Source: Bacillota bacterium (GTDB lineage Bacteria; Bacillota; Bacilli; Bacillales; Bacillaceae_J). Taken from it: 16,388 bases of DNA. This document shows positions 5,735 through 12,946 of the stretch, piece after piece. The DNA lies in NCBI GenBank assembly GCA_023457235.1, contig JAEWMK010000412.1, positions 1 through 16,388 of the forward strand, read 5' to 3'. A program made the translations under genes and the position numbers. Within the stretch, counting starts at the first letter, position 1. The number at the start of each line of letters is the position of its first letter. The notes below the pieces were generated by a model that ran no database searches, was not told where the DNA came from, and saw only the letters and a list, made by a program, of their open reading frames with translations.

Positions 5735-6064
5735 CTATTTCATTACCTTTTGAAACGTCAACACTAATTCATCTAAAACCTCATCATCACCTTCTGAAAG
5801 GCGATCTACCACACAACCTTTTAGATGACCCTCCAATAGAATTTTGGCTACACTATTTAAAGCAAATTGTGTTGCAGAAAGTTGTGAGATCACATCATCA
5901 CAGTAAACGTCTTTATCTATCATTCCTTTGATGCCTCGAATTTGACCTTCGATAAAACATAATCGACTTATTAAATCCTTTTTTAAACGCTCCGGATGAT
6001 GACTTTTTCGCCAAGACGTAACTTTCTCTGTATGGCAAGCAACTTCTTCCACTGAGTTTTCCAT
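5735..6064 (-). CDS. CsoR-family metal- or thiol-sensing repressor
   Basis: A 109-residue, all-helical DUF156-type repressor. RLCFIEGQIRGIKGMIDKDV (residues 34-53) is the core. The ligand set is Cys55, His80 and Cys84 (in DVYCDDV and LEGHLKGCVVDRL), the C-H-C triad of Cu(I)-binding CsoR. The persulfide sensor CstR lacks the histidine, so the residues favour a metal or mixed role although the OsmC and glutaredoxin context suggests sulfur stress. Cys10-His11 and His22-His23 in the longer N-terminus are extra possible ligands. AAAGGAGG is the ribosome binding site. It is transcribed from cassette copy 2 and is probably the repressor acting on palindromes at about 5608 and 3970. There is no clear terminator before the transporter gene, so read-through is possible. 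Confidence 0.92.
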   Translation of the reverse strand: MENSVEEVACHTEKVTSWRKSHHPERLKKDLISRLCFIEGQIRGIKGMIDKDVYCDDVISQLSATQFALNSVAKILLEGHLKGCVVDRLSEGDDEVLDELVLTFQKVMK

Positions 6065-6088
6065 TCGCTTAACCTCCTTTATACGGTT

Positions 6089-6173
6089 TTGAATGTATTA
6101 TATAGCGTATATAGAATTGCAAACAAGTATGCACTTTTATGACGCATACTACCTAAAGGGATAGTGAAATTTA
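6089..6173 (-). promoter_or_regulatory. csoR promoter, cassette copy 2, with HxlR-like palindrome
   Basis: Minus-strand -35 TTGTTT (6121-6126), 18-bp spacer and -10 TATAAT (6097-6102) put the start of transcription about 25 bases before the csoR ATG. AGTATGC-N11-GCATACT (6126-6150) abuts the -35 exactly as in copies 1 and 3. Similarity to the hxlR upstream region continues to ATAGTGAAATTTATG (6161-6174), the place of the hxlR ribosome binding site and start. Here it is followed only by a six-codon frame that stops. It looks like a copied intergenic region whose downstream regulator gene is missing. Confidence 0.7.
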
Positions 6174-6177
6174 TGCC

Positions 6178-6199
6178 ATTGGATCATATGTAATCCAAT
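6178..6199 (-). terminator. Short inverted repeat after the Lrp-type gene, possible terminator
   Basis: ATTGGAT-N8-ATCCAAT lies 8 bases after the Lrp-type stop codon. There is no good T run after it on the minus strand, so termination is only possible, not shown. Confidence 0.3.
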
Positions 6200-6206
6200 A
6201 TTTATG

Positions 6207-6650
6207 TCATGTGGCAGTCAACGAATTATGTTGTTGTTTAATCTCTTTTATCGATAAATGTATACTATAATTCCCATATGCGAGAAGTTCATTAAGAAAA
6301 AGATTTAACTGATCTTGGGATTTAACTTTTATTTTTAAATGGTAACAGCCTTCTCCTGATACTCGGTGAACTTCCAGTACCTCATTATGATCATGAACAA
6401 AACGTATAAACGATTCATGGTTTGCTGTTTTCATATATATAATGACAAACGCTGTAAAGATCAGACCTAATTTCATTTCATCTATTAGTACAGTGTAGGC
6501 TTTAATTACACCACTTTCCTCTAGTTTTTTAATACGATTTCCTACAGCCTGTCCTGTCATATGAATTTGTTGACCGAGGTCTTTCCATTGAATACGTGAA
6601 TTTTCGGATAGTAACTGAAGGATTTGAAAATCAATGTTATCAAGTTCCAT
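6207..6650 (-). CDS. Lrp/AsnC-family transcriptional regulator
   Basis: A 147-residue protein. It begins LDNIDFQILQLLSENSRIQW and continues with KDLGQQIHMTGQAVGNRIKKLEESGVI (residues 23-49), the AsnC-type helix-turn-helix. A RAM ligand-binding domain follows (about 60-140), with VLEVHRVSGEGCYHLKIKVK (91-110) containing the GxGxY/D-like effector site. Members sense amino acids or related small molecules and often control the adjacent divergent gene. It diverges from an isochorismatase-family hydrolase with a 122-base gap, so that gene is the likely target. The ATG at 6650 follows an AAAGGAA site. Effector unknown. Confidence 0.93.
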   Translation of the reverse strand: MELDNIDFQILQLLSENSRIQWKDLGQQIHMTGQAVGNRIKKLEESGVIKAYTVLIDEMKLGLIFTAFVIIYMKTANHESFIRFVHDHNEVLEVHRVSGEGCYHLKIKVKSQDQLNLFLNELLAYGNYSIHLSIKEIKQQHNSLTAT

Positions 6651-6772
6651 AATAAATTCCTTTCACCATGAAATGATTTGAGCTAAAAGTGTTTCATCAA
6701 AGTATCGATAGAAATCAATATATTGTATATCATCATACATGTAACAAAAAAATTTTTAATGAGGTGGATAAA

Positions 6773-7324
6773 ATGAGCACAGCTTTAATCATTGTTGATA
6801 TACAAAACGACTATTTCCCAAATGGAAAGATGGAGTTAAAGAGTCCTGATAAAGCAGCCGCTAATGCTGCTAAAGTTCTTGATTGGTTTAGACAAAATAA
6901 CAAAGATAATATTTTTCATGTTCAGCATATCGCAAGTAGTCCAGAATTAGGCTTCTTTCTTCCAAATACAGAGGGAGCTGAAATACATGAAACTGTTCAA
7001 CCATTAGAACACGAAAACATTATCGTTAAAAATTTCCCAAACAGCTTTTTAAAGACTGATTTAGAAGCCAAATTAAAAGAAAAAAGCGTAACCAAAGTAG
7101 TAGTTGTAGGTATGATGACACATATGTGCATCGATGCAACCGTTAGGGCTGCAGTTGATCTAGGCTATGAAACTACACTAATTGAAGATGCATGTGCGAC
7201 AAGGGATTTATCTTACCAAGGTAAGGTCGTACCAGCTGAACAGGTGCATAATGCGTTTGTCAGCGCACTTCAAAGTATGTACTGCGTTGTGAGTACAACT
7301 GAGGATTTCCTGCAACAAAGCTAA
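6773..7324 (+). CDS. Isochorismatase-family cysteine hydrolase
   Basis: A 183-residue alpha/beta hydrolase of the isochorismatase/nicotinamidase superfamily. The Asp-Lys-Cys triad reads Asp9 (in LIIVDIQNDYFP), Lys86 (in IVKNFPNSF) and Cys119 (in GMMTHMCIDATVRAA), with the typical cis-peptide Gly-Met before the cysteine loop. Starting at ATG 6773 behind GAGGTGG gives the canonical N-terminus; the same frame is open further upstream but without a ribosome binding site. The true substrate is uncertain in this family; nicotinamide is conceivable given the NAD genes nearby, but the zinc-binding DxHxxxxxH motif of PncA was not seen. Its likely regulator is the divergent Lrp protein. Confidence 0.88.
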   Translation: MSTALIIVDIQNDYFPNGKMELKSPDKAAANAAKVLDWFRQNNKDNIFHVQHIASSPELGFFLPNTEGAEIHETVQPLEHENIIVKNFPNSFLKTDLEAKLKEKSVTKVVVVGMMTHMCIDATVRAAVDLGYETTLIEDACATRDLSYQGKVVPAEQVHNAFVSALQSMYCVVSTTEDFLQQS

Positions 7325-7354
7325 TTCTACCTTGTAGATCCTTTAATTAATTGT

Positions 7355-7389
7355 AAGAGGGAGTTTGTTTAAAAACAAGCTCCCTCTTT
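7355..7389. terminator. Bidirectional terminator between the hydrolase and ccdA
   Basis: A strong hairpin, AAGAGGGAG / CTCCCTCTT extended by TTGTT / AACAA around a short A loop, is followed by TTTT on the plus strand and A/T-rich sequence on the other. It serves the convergent hydrolase (ends 7324) and ccdA-like gene (ends 7410). Confidence 0.85.
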
Positions 7390-7409
7390 TACTGATGTTA
7401 GACATATTT

Positions 7410-8132
7410 TTATTTACTGAGCATTTCCTCAATAAAATACTGAATTTGAAAGCCCCAGTTAGATATGTATGTCATTTTATCAAAAAATACCATTAAGCCA
7501 ATGATTATCATTAAAACGCCACCGATTTTCATTAGTAATGCTGAATATTTTAATATTAGTTTTGTTTTGCTAATGAAAAACGCCATTAATATAAATGGGA
7601 TGCAGAACCCCAATGAATATGCGGCAATATTAAAAAAGGTTTGGGTAGGATACATTATATTAGCATACATAATCGCTCCAAAAATAGGCCCTATGCAAGG
7701 AGACCACCCTGCCCCGAAAACTATACCCACAATAACTGAATTTAAAAATCCCACTTTCTTTTTTGTATATTGGAAACGATGTTCTTTCATTAAAAAACTT
7801 GGTTTGAAAATATCCAACATAAACATTCCCATCGCAACAAGAAAAATGCCACCAATCATTCTTACTAAATCGTTATAGCTAAGAAAAGCTTTTCCGATGA
7901 AACTCGCTGAAAAACCTAATGCAAAATAAACGATTGTAAACCCGATTGAAAAATAGATTGAATGTAATAGAACTGTTTTTCTAATATTAGAATGACCCTG
8001 CTGATTTTTTAATTCCCCTACCGTTACACCAGTAATGTAAGAGATAAAGGATGGATATAAAGGCAAGCAACAAGGAGAAAAAAATGCGATTAATCCTCCT
8101 GCGAATGCAACCCATATTGCAACTTCCTCCAT
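7410..8132 (-). CDS. ccdA: CcdA-like cytochrome c biogenesis / thiol-disulfide transmembrane protein
   Basis: A 240-residue membrane protein with about six transmembrane helices. It passes electrons from cytosolic thioredoxin across the membrane to reduce extracytoplasmic thiols, as in cytochrome c maturation and sporulation. FFSPCCLPLYPSF (residues 17-29) and GAGWSPCIGPIFG (140-152) are the two symmetry-related proline-cysteine motifs; the redox pair is one of Cys21/Cys22 with Cys146. Length is normal for CcdA. A GGGGGAG site precedes ATG 8132. It is a single-gene unit between two terminators, transcribed from cassette copy 3. No thioredoxin-like partner gene lies beside it, so it may serve a general or stress role rather than a dedicated cytochrome cluster. 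Assignment to the CcdA/DsbD family is firm; the gene symbol is a family-level guess. Confidence 0.88.
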   Translation of the reverse strand: MEEVAIWVAFAGGLIAFFSPCCLPLYPSFISYITGVTVGELKNQQGHSNIRKTVLLHSIYFSIGFTIVYFALGFSASFIGKAFLSYNDLVRMIGGIFLVAMGMFMLDIFKPSFLMKEHRFQYTKKKVGFLNSVIVGIVFGAGWSPCIGPIFGAIMYANIMYPTQTFFNIAAYSLGFCIPFILMAFFISKTKLILKYSALLMKIGGVLMIIIGLMVFFDKMTYISNWGFQIQYFIEEMLSK

Positions 8133-8153
8133 AAAATCTCCCCCAATATTTTG

Positions 8154-8236
8154 ATTTGAATGTATTATATAGTGGATACGAATTCACAAACAAGTATGCA
8201 CTTTCTTGACGCATACTGTCTTTGGGGATAGTGTAA
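8154..8236 (-). promoter_or_regulatory. ccdA promoter, cassette copy 3, with HxlR-like palindrome
   Basis: Minus-strand -35 TTGTTT (8188-8193), 18-bp spacer and -10 TATAAT (8164-8169) are followed by a leader of about 25 bases to the ccdA ATG. AGTATGC-N11-GCATACT (8193-8217) abuts the -35. Similarity to the hxlR leader runs to GGATAGTGTAAAAG and ends just before the murI terminator. Spacing, -10, palindrome and orientation are identical to copies 1 and 2. Confidence 0.7.
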
Positions 8237-8271
8237 AAGAAAAAGGGACGAAATCCGATTGGATCCGTCCC
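8236..8271 (-). terminator. Terminator of the glutamate racemase gene
   Basis: On the minus strand GGGACGGATCC-AATC-GGATTTCGTCCC forms a stem followed by TTTTTCTTTT, 18 bases after the racemase stop. A copy with one difference over 32 bases occurs at 9176-9211, so the pair also forms direct repeats flanking the gene. Confidence 0.85.
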
Positions 8272-8288
8272 AGAGGAAAACCTTTATT

Positions 8289-9083
8289 TTATACTAGATC
8301 TAATAAAGTCATTATCTTTTTATAATTAGAAAGAATTTCATTATCCTCTACTTTGCATCCTGATTGGAAAAATAAAATATCTCCACTACCTTCATTAATT
8401 TGATTCTTTGTTTCAAGAATTCGTCTCAAATTCTTTGCAGTTCCAATACTACCAGAAATAATATCTACATTTTCAGGAAATACCTTTCTTAAACTTTTTT
8501 CAAAATAGGGGAAATGAGTACATCCTAAAACAACGGTTCCATATTGATATAAATCAAATGAGGATAATTCGTTCCTTAAATAAGGTAAAACTCTCTCATC
8601 ATCGAATATAAAATTCTCAGCAAATTCGACAAGACCCGGAAGAGGTAAACTATCAACAATATCGTGATGGTCTATACTTTTCACAAGGTTATGGAACTTT
8701 TCCTCTCTAAGAGTTAAATTCGTCGCTAATACTAAAACTTTTTTCCGTTTTCCTTCACATTGTTGAACAGCAGGTTTTACGGCTGGTTCAATACCGATTA
8801 TAGGGAAATCATACTTTTGGCGAAGATCTTCTATTGCGATACTGGTTGCGGTATTACAAGCAACAACTAATGCTTTTACTCCTTGATTAGCAATGAATTC
8901 CACTGCATTAAAAATATATTCTCTTACCTCTTCCTTGGGCTTTTCACCATATGGAACGTGTAAAGTATCAGCATAAAAGATATAATCTTCGTTCGGCAAG
9001 AACTTTAATGCTTGATGTAGCACAGTCATTCCACCGATACCAGAGTCAAAAAAACCTATTCTCACTTTGTTCACTCTTCTCAT
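8289..9083 (-). CDS. murI: Glutamate racemase
   Basis: A racemase of about 264 residues that makes D-glutamate for peptidoglycan by cofactor-independent proton transfer between two cysteines, in the cytosol. In the numbering that starts at TTG 9086, GFFDSGIGGMTVL (residues 11-23) has Asp14-Ser15, VVACNTATS (74-82) carries the first catalytic Cys77, and VVLGCTHFPYF (185-195) carries Cys189 and His191; PYG (45-47) is also typical. All key residues are present. The start is unclear: ATG 9083 lacks a good ribosome binding site, and GTG codons at 9074 and 9065 would give the more usual N-terminus close to RIGFFDSG. Bacillus often has two such genes (racE and murI/yrpC); which one this is cannot be told. 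It stands alone, between two matching terminators. Confidence 0.93.
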   Translation of the reverse strand: MRRVNKVRIGFFDSGIGGMTVLHQALKFLPNEDYIFYADTLHVPYGEKPKEEVREYIFNAVEFIANQGVKALVVACNTATSIAIEDLRQKYDFPIIGIEPAVKPAVQQCEGKRKKVLVLATNLTLREEKFHNLVKSIDHHDIVDSLPLPGLVEFAENFIFDDERVLPYLRNELSSFDLYQYGTVVLGCTHFPYFEKSLRKVFPENVDIISGSIGTAKNLRRILETKNQINEGSGDILFFQSGCKVEDNEILSNYKKIMTLLDLV

Positions 9084-9146
9084 CAATTAATTCTGTTTTA
9101 TTTTATCACTTGTGGCAGGTTGTTCAAATAAAAACTAGAAAAAATG

Positions 9147-9173
9147 GGGCACAGTTCCCGTCCCTGTGTCCCG
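9147..9173. repeat. REP-like palindrome, copy 1
   Basis: Imperfect copy of GGGACACAG-TTCCCGTCC-CTGTGTCCC (here GGGGCACAG at the left arm). The same 27-bp palindrome occurs at 9317, 11258 and 12913, always between genes. Its form is that of REP sequences associated with RAYT (IS200-like Y1) transposases in Firmicutes; no such transposase gene is in this window. Confidence 0.75.
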
Positions 9174-9175
9174 CA

Positions 9176-9211
9176 AAAAGAAAAAGGGACGAAATCCAAT
9201 TGGATCCGTCC
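9176..9211 (-). terminator. Terminator after the SWIM zinc-finger gene
   Basis: Minus strand GGACGGATCC-AATT-GGATTTCGTCC with TTTTTCTTTTT after it; TTTT also follows on the plus strand, so it may work both ways. It is nearly identical to the racemase terminator at 8236-8271. It lies 145 bases beyond the SWIM gene stop, with two REP-like palindromes nearby. Confidence 0.7.
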
Positions 9212-9316
9212 TTTTAATTAAACATTTATTTAAATAAAACTTGCCACCGAAACAAACAATACGACCTCAAATCCGACTTCTCTCAGTCATCCCATTCGGT
9301 TGTATGCTATTACTGT

Positions 9317-9343
9317 GGGACACAGCTCCCGACCCTGTGTTTC
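9317..9343. repeat. REP-like palindrome, copy 2
   Basis: GGGACACAG-CTCCCGACC-CTGTGTTTC, with two changes in the right arm, so the hairpin is weakened. It lies 13 bases after the SWIM gene stop codon. Confidence 0.7.
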
Positions 9344-9355
9344 GAGTAAAATAAT

Positions 9356-11026
9356 TTATTTAATTTTCCCTAATTCATCTATAAATGCCGATCTTTTTTT
9401 ATATAGGCCCATTAGTTCATTTACCAATTCCACTTGGTTAGACTTACCGGCAATCTTTTTATATCTTTTAATTTTGTGACATATGCCTTGATAATCTCTT
9501 CGATTGGATGAAGTGCTTGCGGTAGATTTTATATATCGCTTATAAATTTCTATGACTTCCTCTTTAAAATGTTTGCCTAGCTTCTCACTGTAGTCTTCAA
9601 TATATCTAGGATTGTCTCTGACAAAATCCAGTAATTCATCTAAATCATTTTCTTCCTCAATGAGTTTAAGGAATAACCGACTGGAATGCCAGCCTTTCCC
9701 CGTTTTCAGTTCTTGTTTTAAATTTGAATAGAATATTTCATGATTTCCTGCGGCTAATTCTTTAAGGTCATTATAATAATCAAAGTCCCCATCCAACAAT
9801 AGTTCCTTTGCTAATGCTTGCTGTTCTTCTTTTAATTGAAGGTTTTTGTATGCTTCATATCGGATTTTTTTCCATTTGGATACTAATCCCGGATATTGTT
9901 TATCTTGCTTTTCTCCTTTTTCAGCCAATTCTATGACTTTATGGTAGTTTTTCTCTTGAAGGTACTTATTGAGTAGCTTCTCTCTAAAGGATGAAAACTG
10001 AAGATGATTGTGAATAAACTGTTCCGCTTCTTTTTGTGTACCATATTGCTCAATCAACCTAAACAATAGTTGAAGCATACTTTCATTCTCGTAGTGGGAA
10101 TATCGATCGCTTGATTTTTTGTCAATCATTGACTCAATTTTGGTTCTTAACTGATCCCTATGTGTTTTATCCTCCGCAAATTCAAAACAAATATTTAATA
10201 AATCAATCTTATAATCCAACCAGCCATCAAAAACCTCGCTATTGGTCTGAGTTATTAGTTTTTCAAAAATTTGTGCTTTCAGTTGACTATTTTCTTTACC
10301 GTTAGTTGCGATTTCTGCTAGTAATTCTAGTGTTTCTGTTACAAGAAAACCAATATCTCCACCAGAATCATCAGCATATTGAAACGCAGCGATTGCTTCC
10401 TCGAGTAATAGCAAGGCAATGTCCAATGCTAATAGTACATTTTCAGTACTCCTTGCCTTTTCTGCTATATCATCCAACTCTCTTACAAATGCACGAGTAT
10501 CTCGATACTTGATAAACCCTTCTCTGCCGGTATACTTTCTTGCTATGGCAGCGATTAACTCCCGGCATGTCTCAAGCTCCTGGTTACCGTCTCCGGTAGA
10601 GTATTTGACCATAAGGCTGTTTTCCAGTGTAACATCATTATTTGTAAAATTTACAATAATTTTGATCAATTCCTCTTTCGAAAGATTGCTTAAGACCTCT
10701 TGAATCGTTGTCCACTTCTGAGTCTTGTTAATTTCCTTGTCATTTGAAGGTGTTTGATTCAACATTTCAAATAGCTGAAAATAGGCTGCTACTTCGTGCT
10801 TACATACAGGTCCAAAATCATAAGGACAATCACACTCGGAATATAAAATATCTCTGTTATCCCCGATCTCGACTAACACTTCGTAGTCATCGCTTCCTTC
10901 AATTTGAAAAATATATTCGTTTTTGCCCTGTTCATGAGCTTCTATTACATTACCTTCAATGTAATAGCTATATCCTCTGTCTAAAATGATCTTGTCAATA
11001 TATCTTTCAAAGTTATTTATGTTCAT
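9356..11026 (-). CDS. SWIM zinc-finger protein with long helical-repeat C-terminus
   Basis: A 556-residue cytosolic protein. The SWIM motif is CDCPYDFGPVCKH, with Cys65, Cys67, Cys75 and His77 (CxCx7CxH), inside a beta-rich N-terminal domain (residues 1-85). The remaining 470 residues are charged and predominantly helical, with paired-helix stretches such as KLITQTNSEVFDGWLDYKID and YHKVIELAEKGEKQDKQYPG that look like TPR-type repeats. SWIM domains are thought to bind DNA or proteins; no enzyme domain is attached here. Similar stand-alone SWIM proteins are common and uncharacterised in Bacillaceae. RBS GAGGTATATGAG precedes ATG 11026. It is monocistronic. Function is unknown. Confidence 0.85.
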   Translation of the reverse strand: MNINNFERYIDKIILDRGYSYYIEGNVIEAHEQGKNEYIFQIEGSDDYEVLVEIGDNRDILYSECDCPYDFGPVCKHEVAAYFQLFEMLNQTPSNDKEINKTQKWTTIQEVLSNLSKEELIKIIVNFTNNDVTLENSLMVKYSTGDGNQELETCRELIAAIARKYTGREGFIKYRDTRAFVRELDDIAEKARSTENVLLALDIALLLLEEAIAAFQYADDSGGDIGFLVTETLELLAEIATNGKENSQLKAQIFEKLITQTNSEVFDGWLDYKIDLLNICFEFAEDKTHRDQLRTKIESMIDKKSSDRYSHYENESMLQLLFRLIEQYGTQKEAEQFIHNHLQFSSFREKLLNKYLQEKNYHKVIELAEKGEKQDKQYPGLVSKWKKIRYEAYKNLQLKEEQQALAKELLLDGDFDYYNDLKELAAGNHEIFYSNLKQELKTGKGWHSSRLFLKLIEEENDLDELLDFVRDNPRYIEDYSEKLGKHFKEEVIEIYKRYIKSTASTSSNRRDYQGICHKIKRYKKIAGKSNQVELVNELMGLYKKRSAFIDELGKIK

Positions 11027-11257
11027 CTCATATACCTCAAATCTATTCTACATATCTTACAAAAATCTTAACCTTATTCAGTGGGCTAAAGACTAACTAG
11101 ACTTTTGTCAAACTTTAATCCTTATCCGTATCTTCTTCAATGATACTCTTAATCAATTCAGAACGAAAATCTTTTGGAATCCATTACTTTATTTTTTGGA
11201 GTGGTTCTACATACCTAGCCTTTTGAGTTTATCATGCCCGTTAATTCTTAACCGAAT
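11027..11257. other. Spacer with a short coding remnant
   Basis: No complete gene is seen. On the minus strand about 11186-11118 reads WIPKDFRSELIKSIIEEDTD then KD and a stop, preceded by a stop codon in the same frame, so it could be the 3' end of a lost gene. The sequence nearest the SWIM gene is its leader and promoter region; no convincing -35/-10 pair was picked. Confidence 0.3.
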
Positions 11258-11284
11258 GGGACACAGTTCCCGTCCCTGTGTCCC
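11258..11284. repeat. REP-like palindrome, copy 3
   Basis: Perfect 9-bp arms GGGACACAG / CTGTGTCCC around TTCCCGTCC. It lies 38 bases beyond the kinase-like gene's stop. Without a T run it is a poor terminator, which favours a REP-type repeat. Confidence 0.75.
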
Positions 11285-11322
11285 AGAATTTGAATAGGGA
11301 TATACCAAGGGTGCTGGTTCCC

Positions 11323-11997
11323 CTATTTTCTATATAGAAAATTCAAAATAACTTTCATAAACTCCTCATATGAAGAGAAATATTTATTTCGCTGGTTATA
11401 CCACTTTCGAATCGTTTCTACTAACCAAAACGGTACAGAATTCCCATCAATTAAATGATAGTGTTGTTCATATCCTTTTTTCAGATGCTCCCACCTGAAA
11501 TCATTACCTGGTAGGATGTATTCAGAGACATCCAGTATTTTTGCTCTTCCGTTTTGTAGTAAAATATTTTTCAAATGGATATCACGTGGGTTAAGCCCCT
11601 TTGCACGAACGTATTTTCTTGCATCCTCCACGTCATTTATAACCTGTTCTGGAATGTGAATTCCTTGTAGAACGCAGTCAAAAAGAGTTTTTCCTTCCTC
11701 GTAGCTTAAAACGAGGTATTCGTCGTAAGAAGCAAAACATGTTGAAAAGAAAGGTGAATCTCCTAATATCTGATAAACATTTGCTTCAACCTTTACTTTA
11801 GCTACTTTGTCCTTAGCATATTTTTTAAATGCAAAGGCTGGGGCGTTTAAAGATTGGAAAACGGCCGCATCTGTCCCCATACCTATACACTTCAAATCAT
11901 CAGCATCACCACTTATGGTAACAGGCTCATTATTTGGATTTGAAAAAACAGTAATTTTAGAAAGAGAATCAATCGCTATATCCCAATCGTTTTCCAT
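11323..11997 (-). CDS. YrzF-like serine/threonine protein kinase-fold protein
   Basis: A 224-residue minimal kinase fold. CIGMGTDAAVFQSL (residues 37-50) is the glycine loop, AFKKY (56-60) holds the ATP-binding lysine, and NPRDIHLKNILLQ (136-148) is the catalytic loop with Asp139 and Asn144. AKILDVSEY (152-160) has the metal-binding Asp156 with DVS in place of DFG. The fold is shorter than eukaryotic-type PknB and resembles the B. subtilis YrzF/YbdM group. All phosphotransfer residues appear present, so activity is plausible; the target is unknown. ATG 11997 follows AGGGGAGAT. It stands alone, between a REP-like palindrome and an AT-rich spacer. Confidence 0.82.
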   Translation of the reverse strand: MENDWDIAIDSLSKITVFSNPNNEPVTISGDADDLKCIGMGTDAAVFQSLNAPAFAFKKYAKDKVAKVKVEANVYQILGDSPFFSTCFASYDEYLVLSYEEGKTLFDCVLQGIHIPEQVINDVEDARKYVRAKGLNPRDIHLKNILLQNGRAKILDVSEYILPGNDFRWEHLKKGYEQHYHLIDGNSVPFWLVETIRKWYNQRNKYFSSYEEFMKVILNFLYRK

Positions 11998-12039
11998 ATA
12001 ATCTCCCCTTCATGATTAATATTCAAAATAATCCTTCCG

Positions 12040-12062
12040 AATTAATTAATTAATTAATTATT
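12040..12062. repeat. AATT microsatellite
   Basis: About five tandem copies of the self-complementary tetramer AATT, in the leader of the kinase-like gene 40-60 bases before its start. Such tracts can vary in length by slippage. No promoter elements were recognised around it. Confidence 0.6.
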
Positions 12063-12129
12063 TAATAAACTATACGTTATTAATTGGAGATGGTTTCACA
12101 TTACTACTAATTTGACGGTGGTTTCTAAT

Positions 12130-12169
12130 AAAAAAGAACCGAGTCGTACCAATGGTATCTTCCCGATTC
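12130..12169 (-). terminator. Terminator of the FAH-family gene
   Basis: Minus strand GAATCG...CGGTTC outer stem with an inner TACC/GGTA stem, followed by TTTTTT. It lies 29 bases after the FAH-family stop codon. Confidence 0.65.
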
Positions 12170-12198
12170 TGAATTTTAGGATGTTGCGGTCTATTACT

Positions 12199-12846
12199 TT
12201 ATTCTATGCTTACTTTTGATCTTCCAAGGACAGCTTCACCCCATACCAAAGTAAGCTCATCCCCATTCGCTAAAGGACCAACCCCTTCTGGCGTACCGGT
12301 AAAAATAATATCCCCTTTTCCCAGCCCAAAATGTTTTGCACAAAAATCGATTAATGTTTGAAAATCAAAGATTAAACTTTGAATATTGCCTTCTTGCACT
12401 TTAAGCCCGTTTTTTAATAAAGAAAAATTAGTCTTCTGGCATACTTCTTCGCCAGGAAAATCGATAAATTGAGATAGAATAGCTGAATTAGGAAAGCCTT
12501 TAGCAAGTAACCAAGGATATCTTTTTTCCTTTAAAACATCCTGAACATCCCGCAATGTAAGGTCTATGCCGATTGCCATACCATCAACAATTTCATCAAC
12601 TGTCATACCTTCTTTATATGATTTTCCGATACGAAGCACTAATTCCACTTCATAATGGACGGAGCCCCTATCTCCAGGCAGACTTACTATTTGTCCATCC
12701 GCTTCCACAACTGCATGCGTTGGCTTAGAAAACAAAAATGGGGATGTAGGGACAGGGTTGTTTAATTCTTTTGCATGGGCTCTATAATTTCTTCCAACGC
12801 AATAAATGTTCTTAATCGTTTCCATTTGGTTCACCACTTCATCCAT
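12199..12846 (-). CDS. Fumarylacetoacetate hydrolase (FAH) family protein
   Basis: A 215-residue FAH-fold enzyme, the length of the single-domain YcgM-type acylpyruvases and oxaloacetate decarboxylases. Metal ligands are Glu66 and Glu68 (in VHYEVELVLRIG) and Asp95 (in IGIDLTLRDVQ). KGFPNSA (116-122) and TGTPEGVGPL are substrate-loop motifs; CVGRNYRAHAKELN (16-29) is the N-terminal signature. It probably cleaves or decarboxylates a beta-diketo acid with Mg2+ or Mn2+; the substrate is not determined. ATG 12846 has GAAGG a little far upstream; ATG 12825 (METIKNIYCVG), with GGTGA ahead, is an alternative start. It is monocistronic. Confidence 0.9.
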   Translation of the reverse strand: MDEVVNQMETIKNIYCVGRNYRAHAKELNNPVPTSPFLFSKPTHAVVEADGQIVSLPGDRGSVHYEVELVLRIGKSYKEGMTVDEIVDGMAIGIDLTLRDVQDVLKEKRYPWLLAKGFPNSAILSQFIDFPGEEVCQKTNFSLLKNGLKVQEGNIQSLIFDFQTLIDFCAKHFGLGKGDIIFTGTPEGVGPLANGDELTLVWGEAVLGRSKVSIE

Positions 12847-12912
12847 AGATTTAATATTTCCTTCATTTTAACACTTGTTTAATATTAAACTCCATTTTCG
12901 CGCAGTATAAAT

Positions 12913-12939
12913 GGGACACAGTTCCCGACCCCGTGTCCC
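12913..12939. repeat. REP-like palindrome, copy 4
   Basis: GGGACACAG-TTCCCGACC-CCGTGTCCC, one mismatch in the right arm. It lies 7 bases beyond the acetyltransferase stop codon, between that gene and the FAH gene. Confidence 0.75.
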
Positions 12940-12946
12940 ACTAAAC

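Noticed and set aside
6174..6194. Six-codon frame MPLDHM after cassette copy 2
   Set aside because: It falls where the hxlR start would be but bears no similarity to HxlR; more likely the chance end of the copied block than a peptide gene.
7465..7878. Plus-strand open frame of 137 codons
   Set aside because: Antisense to the ccdA-like gene, which has both conserved proline-cysteine motifs; the plus frame is a shadow with a hydrophobic composition mirrored from the membrane protein.
9147..9173. REP-like palindrome as the SWIM-gene terminator
   Set aside because: It has no T run directly after it on the minus strand; the GGACGG hairpin at 9176-9211 does.
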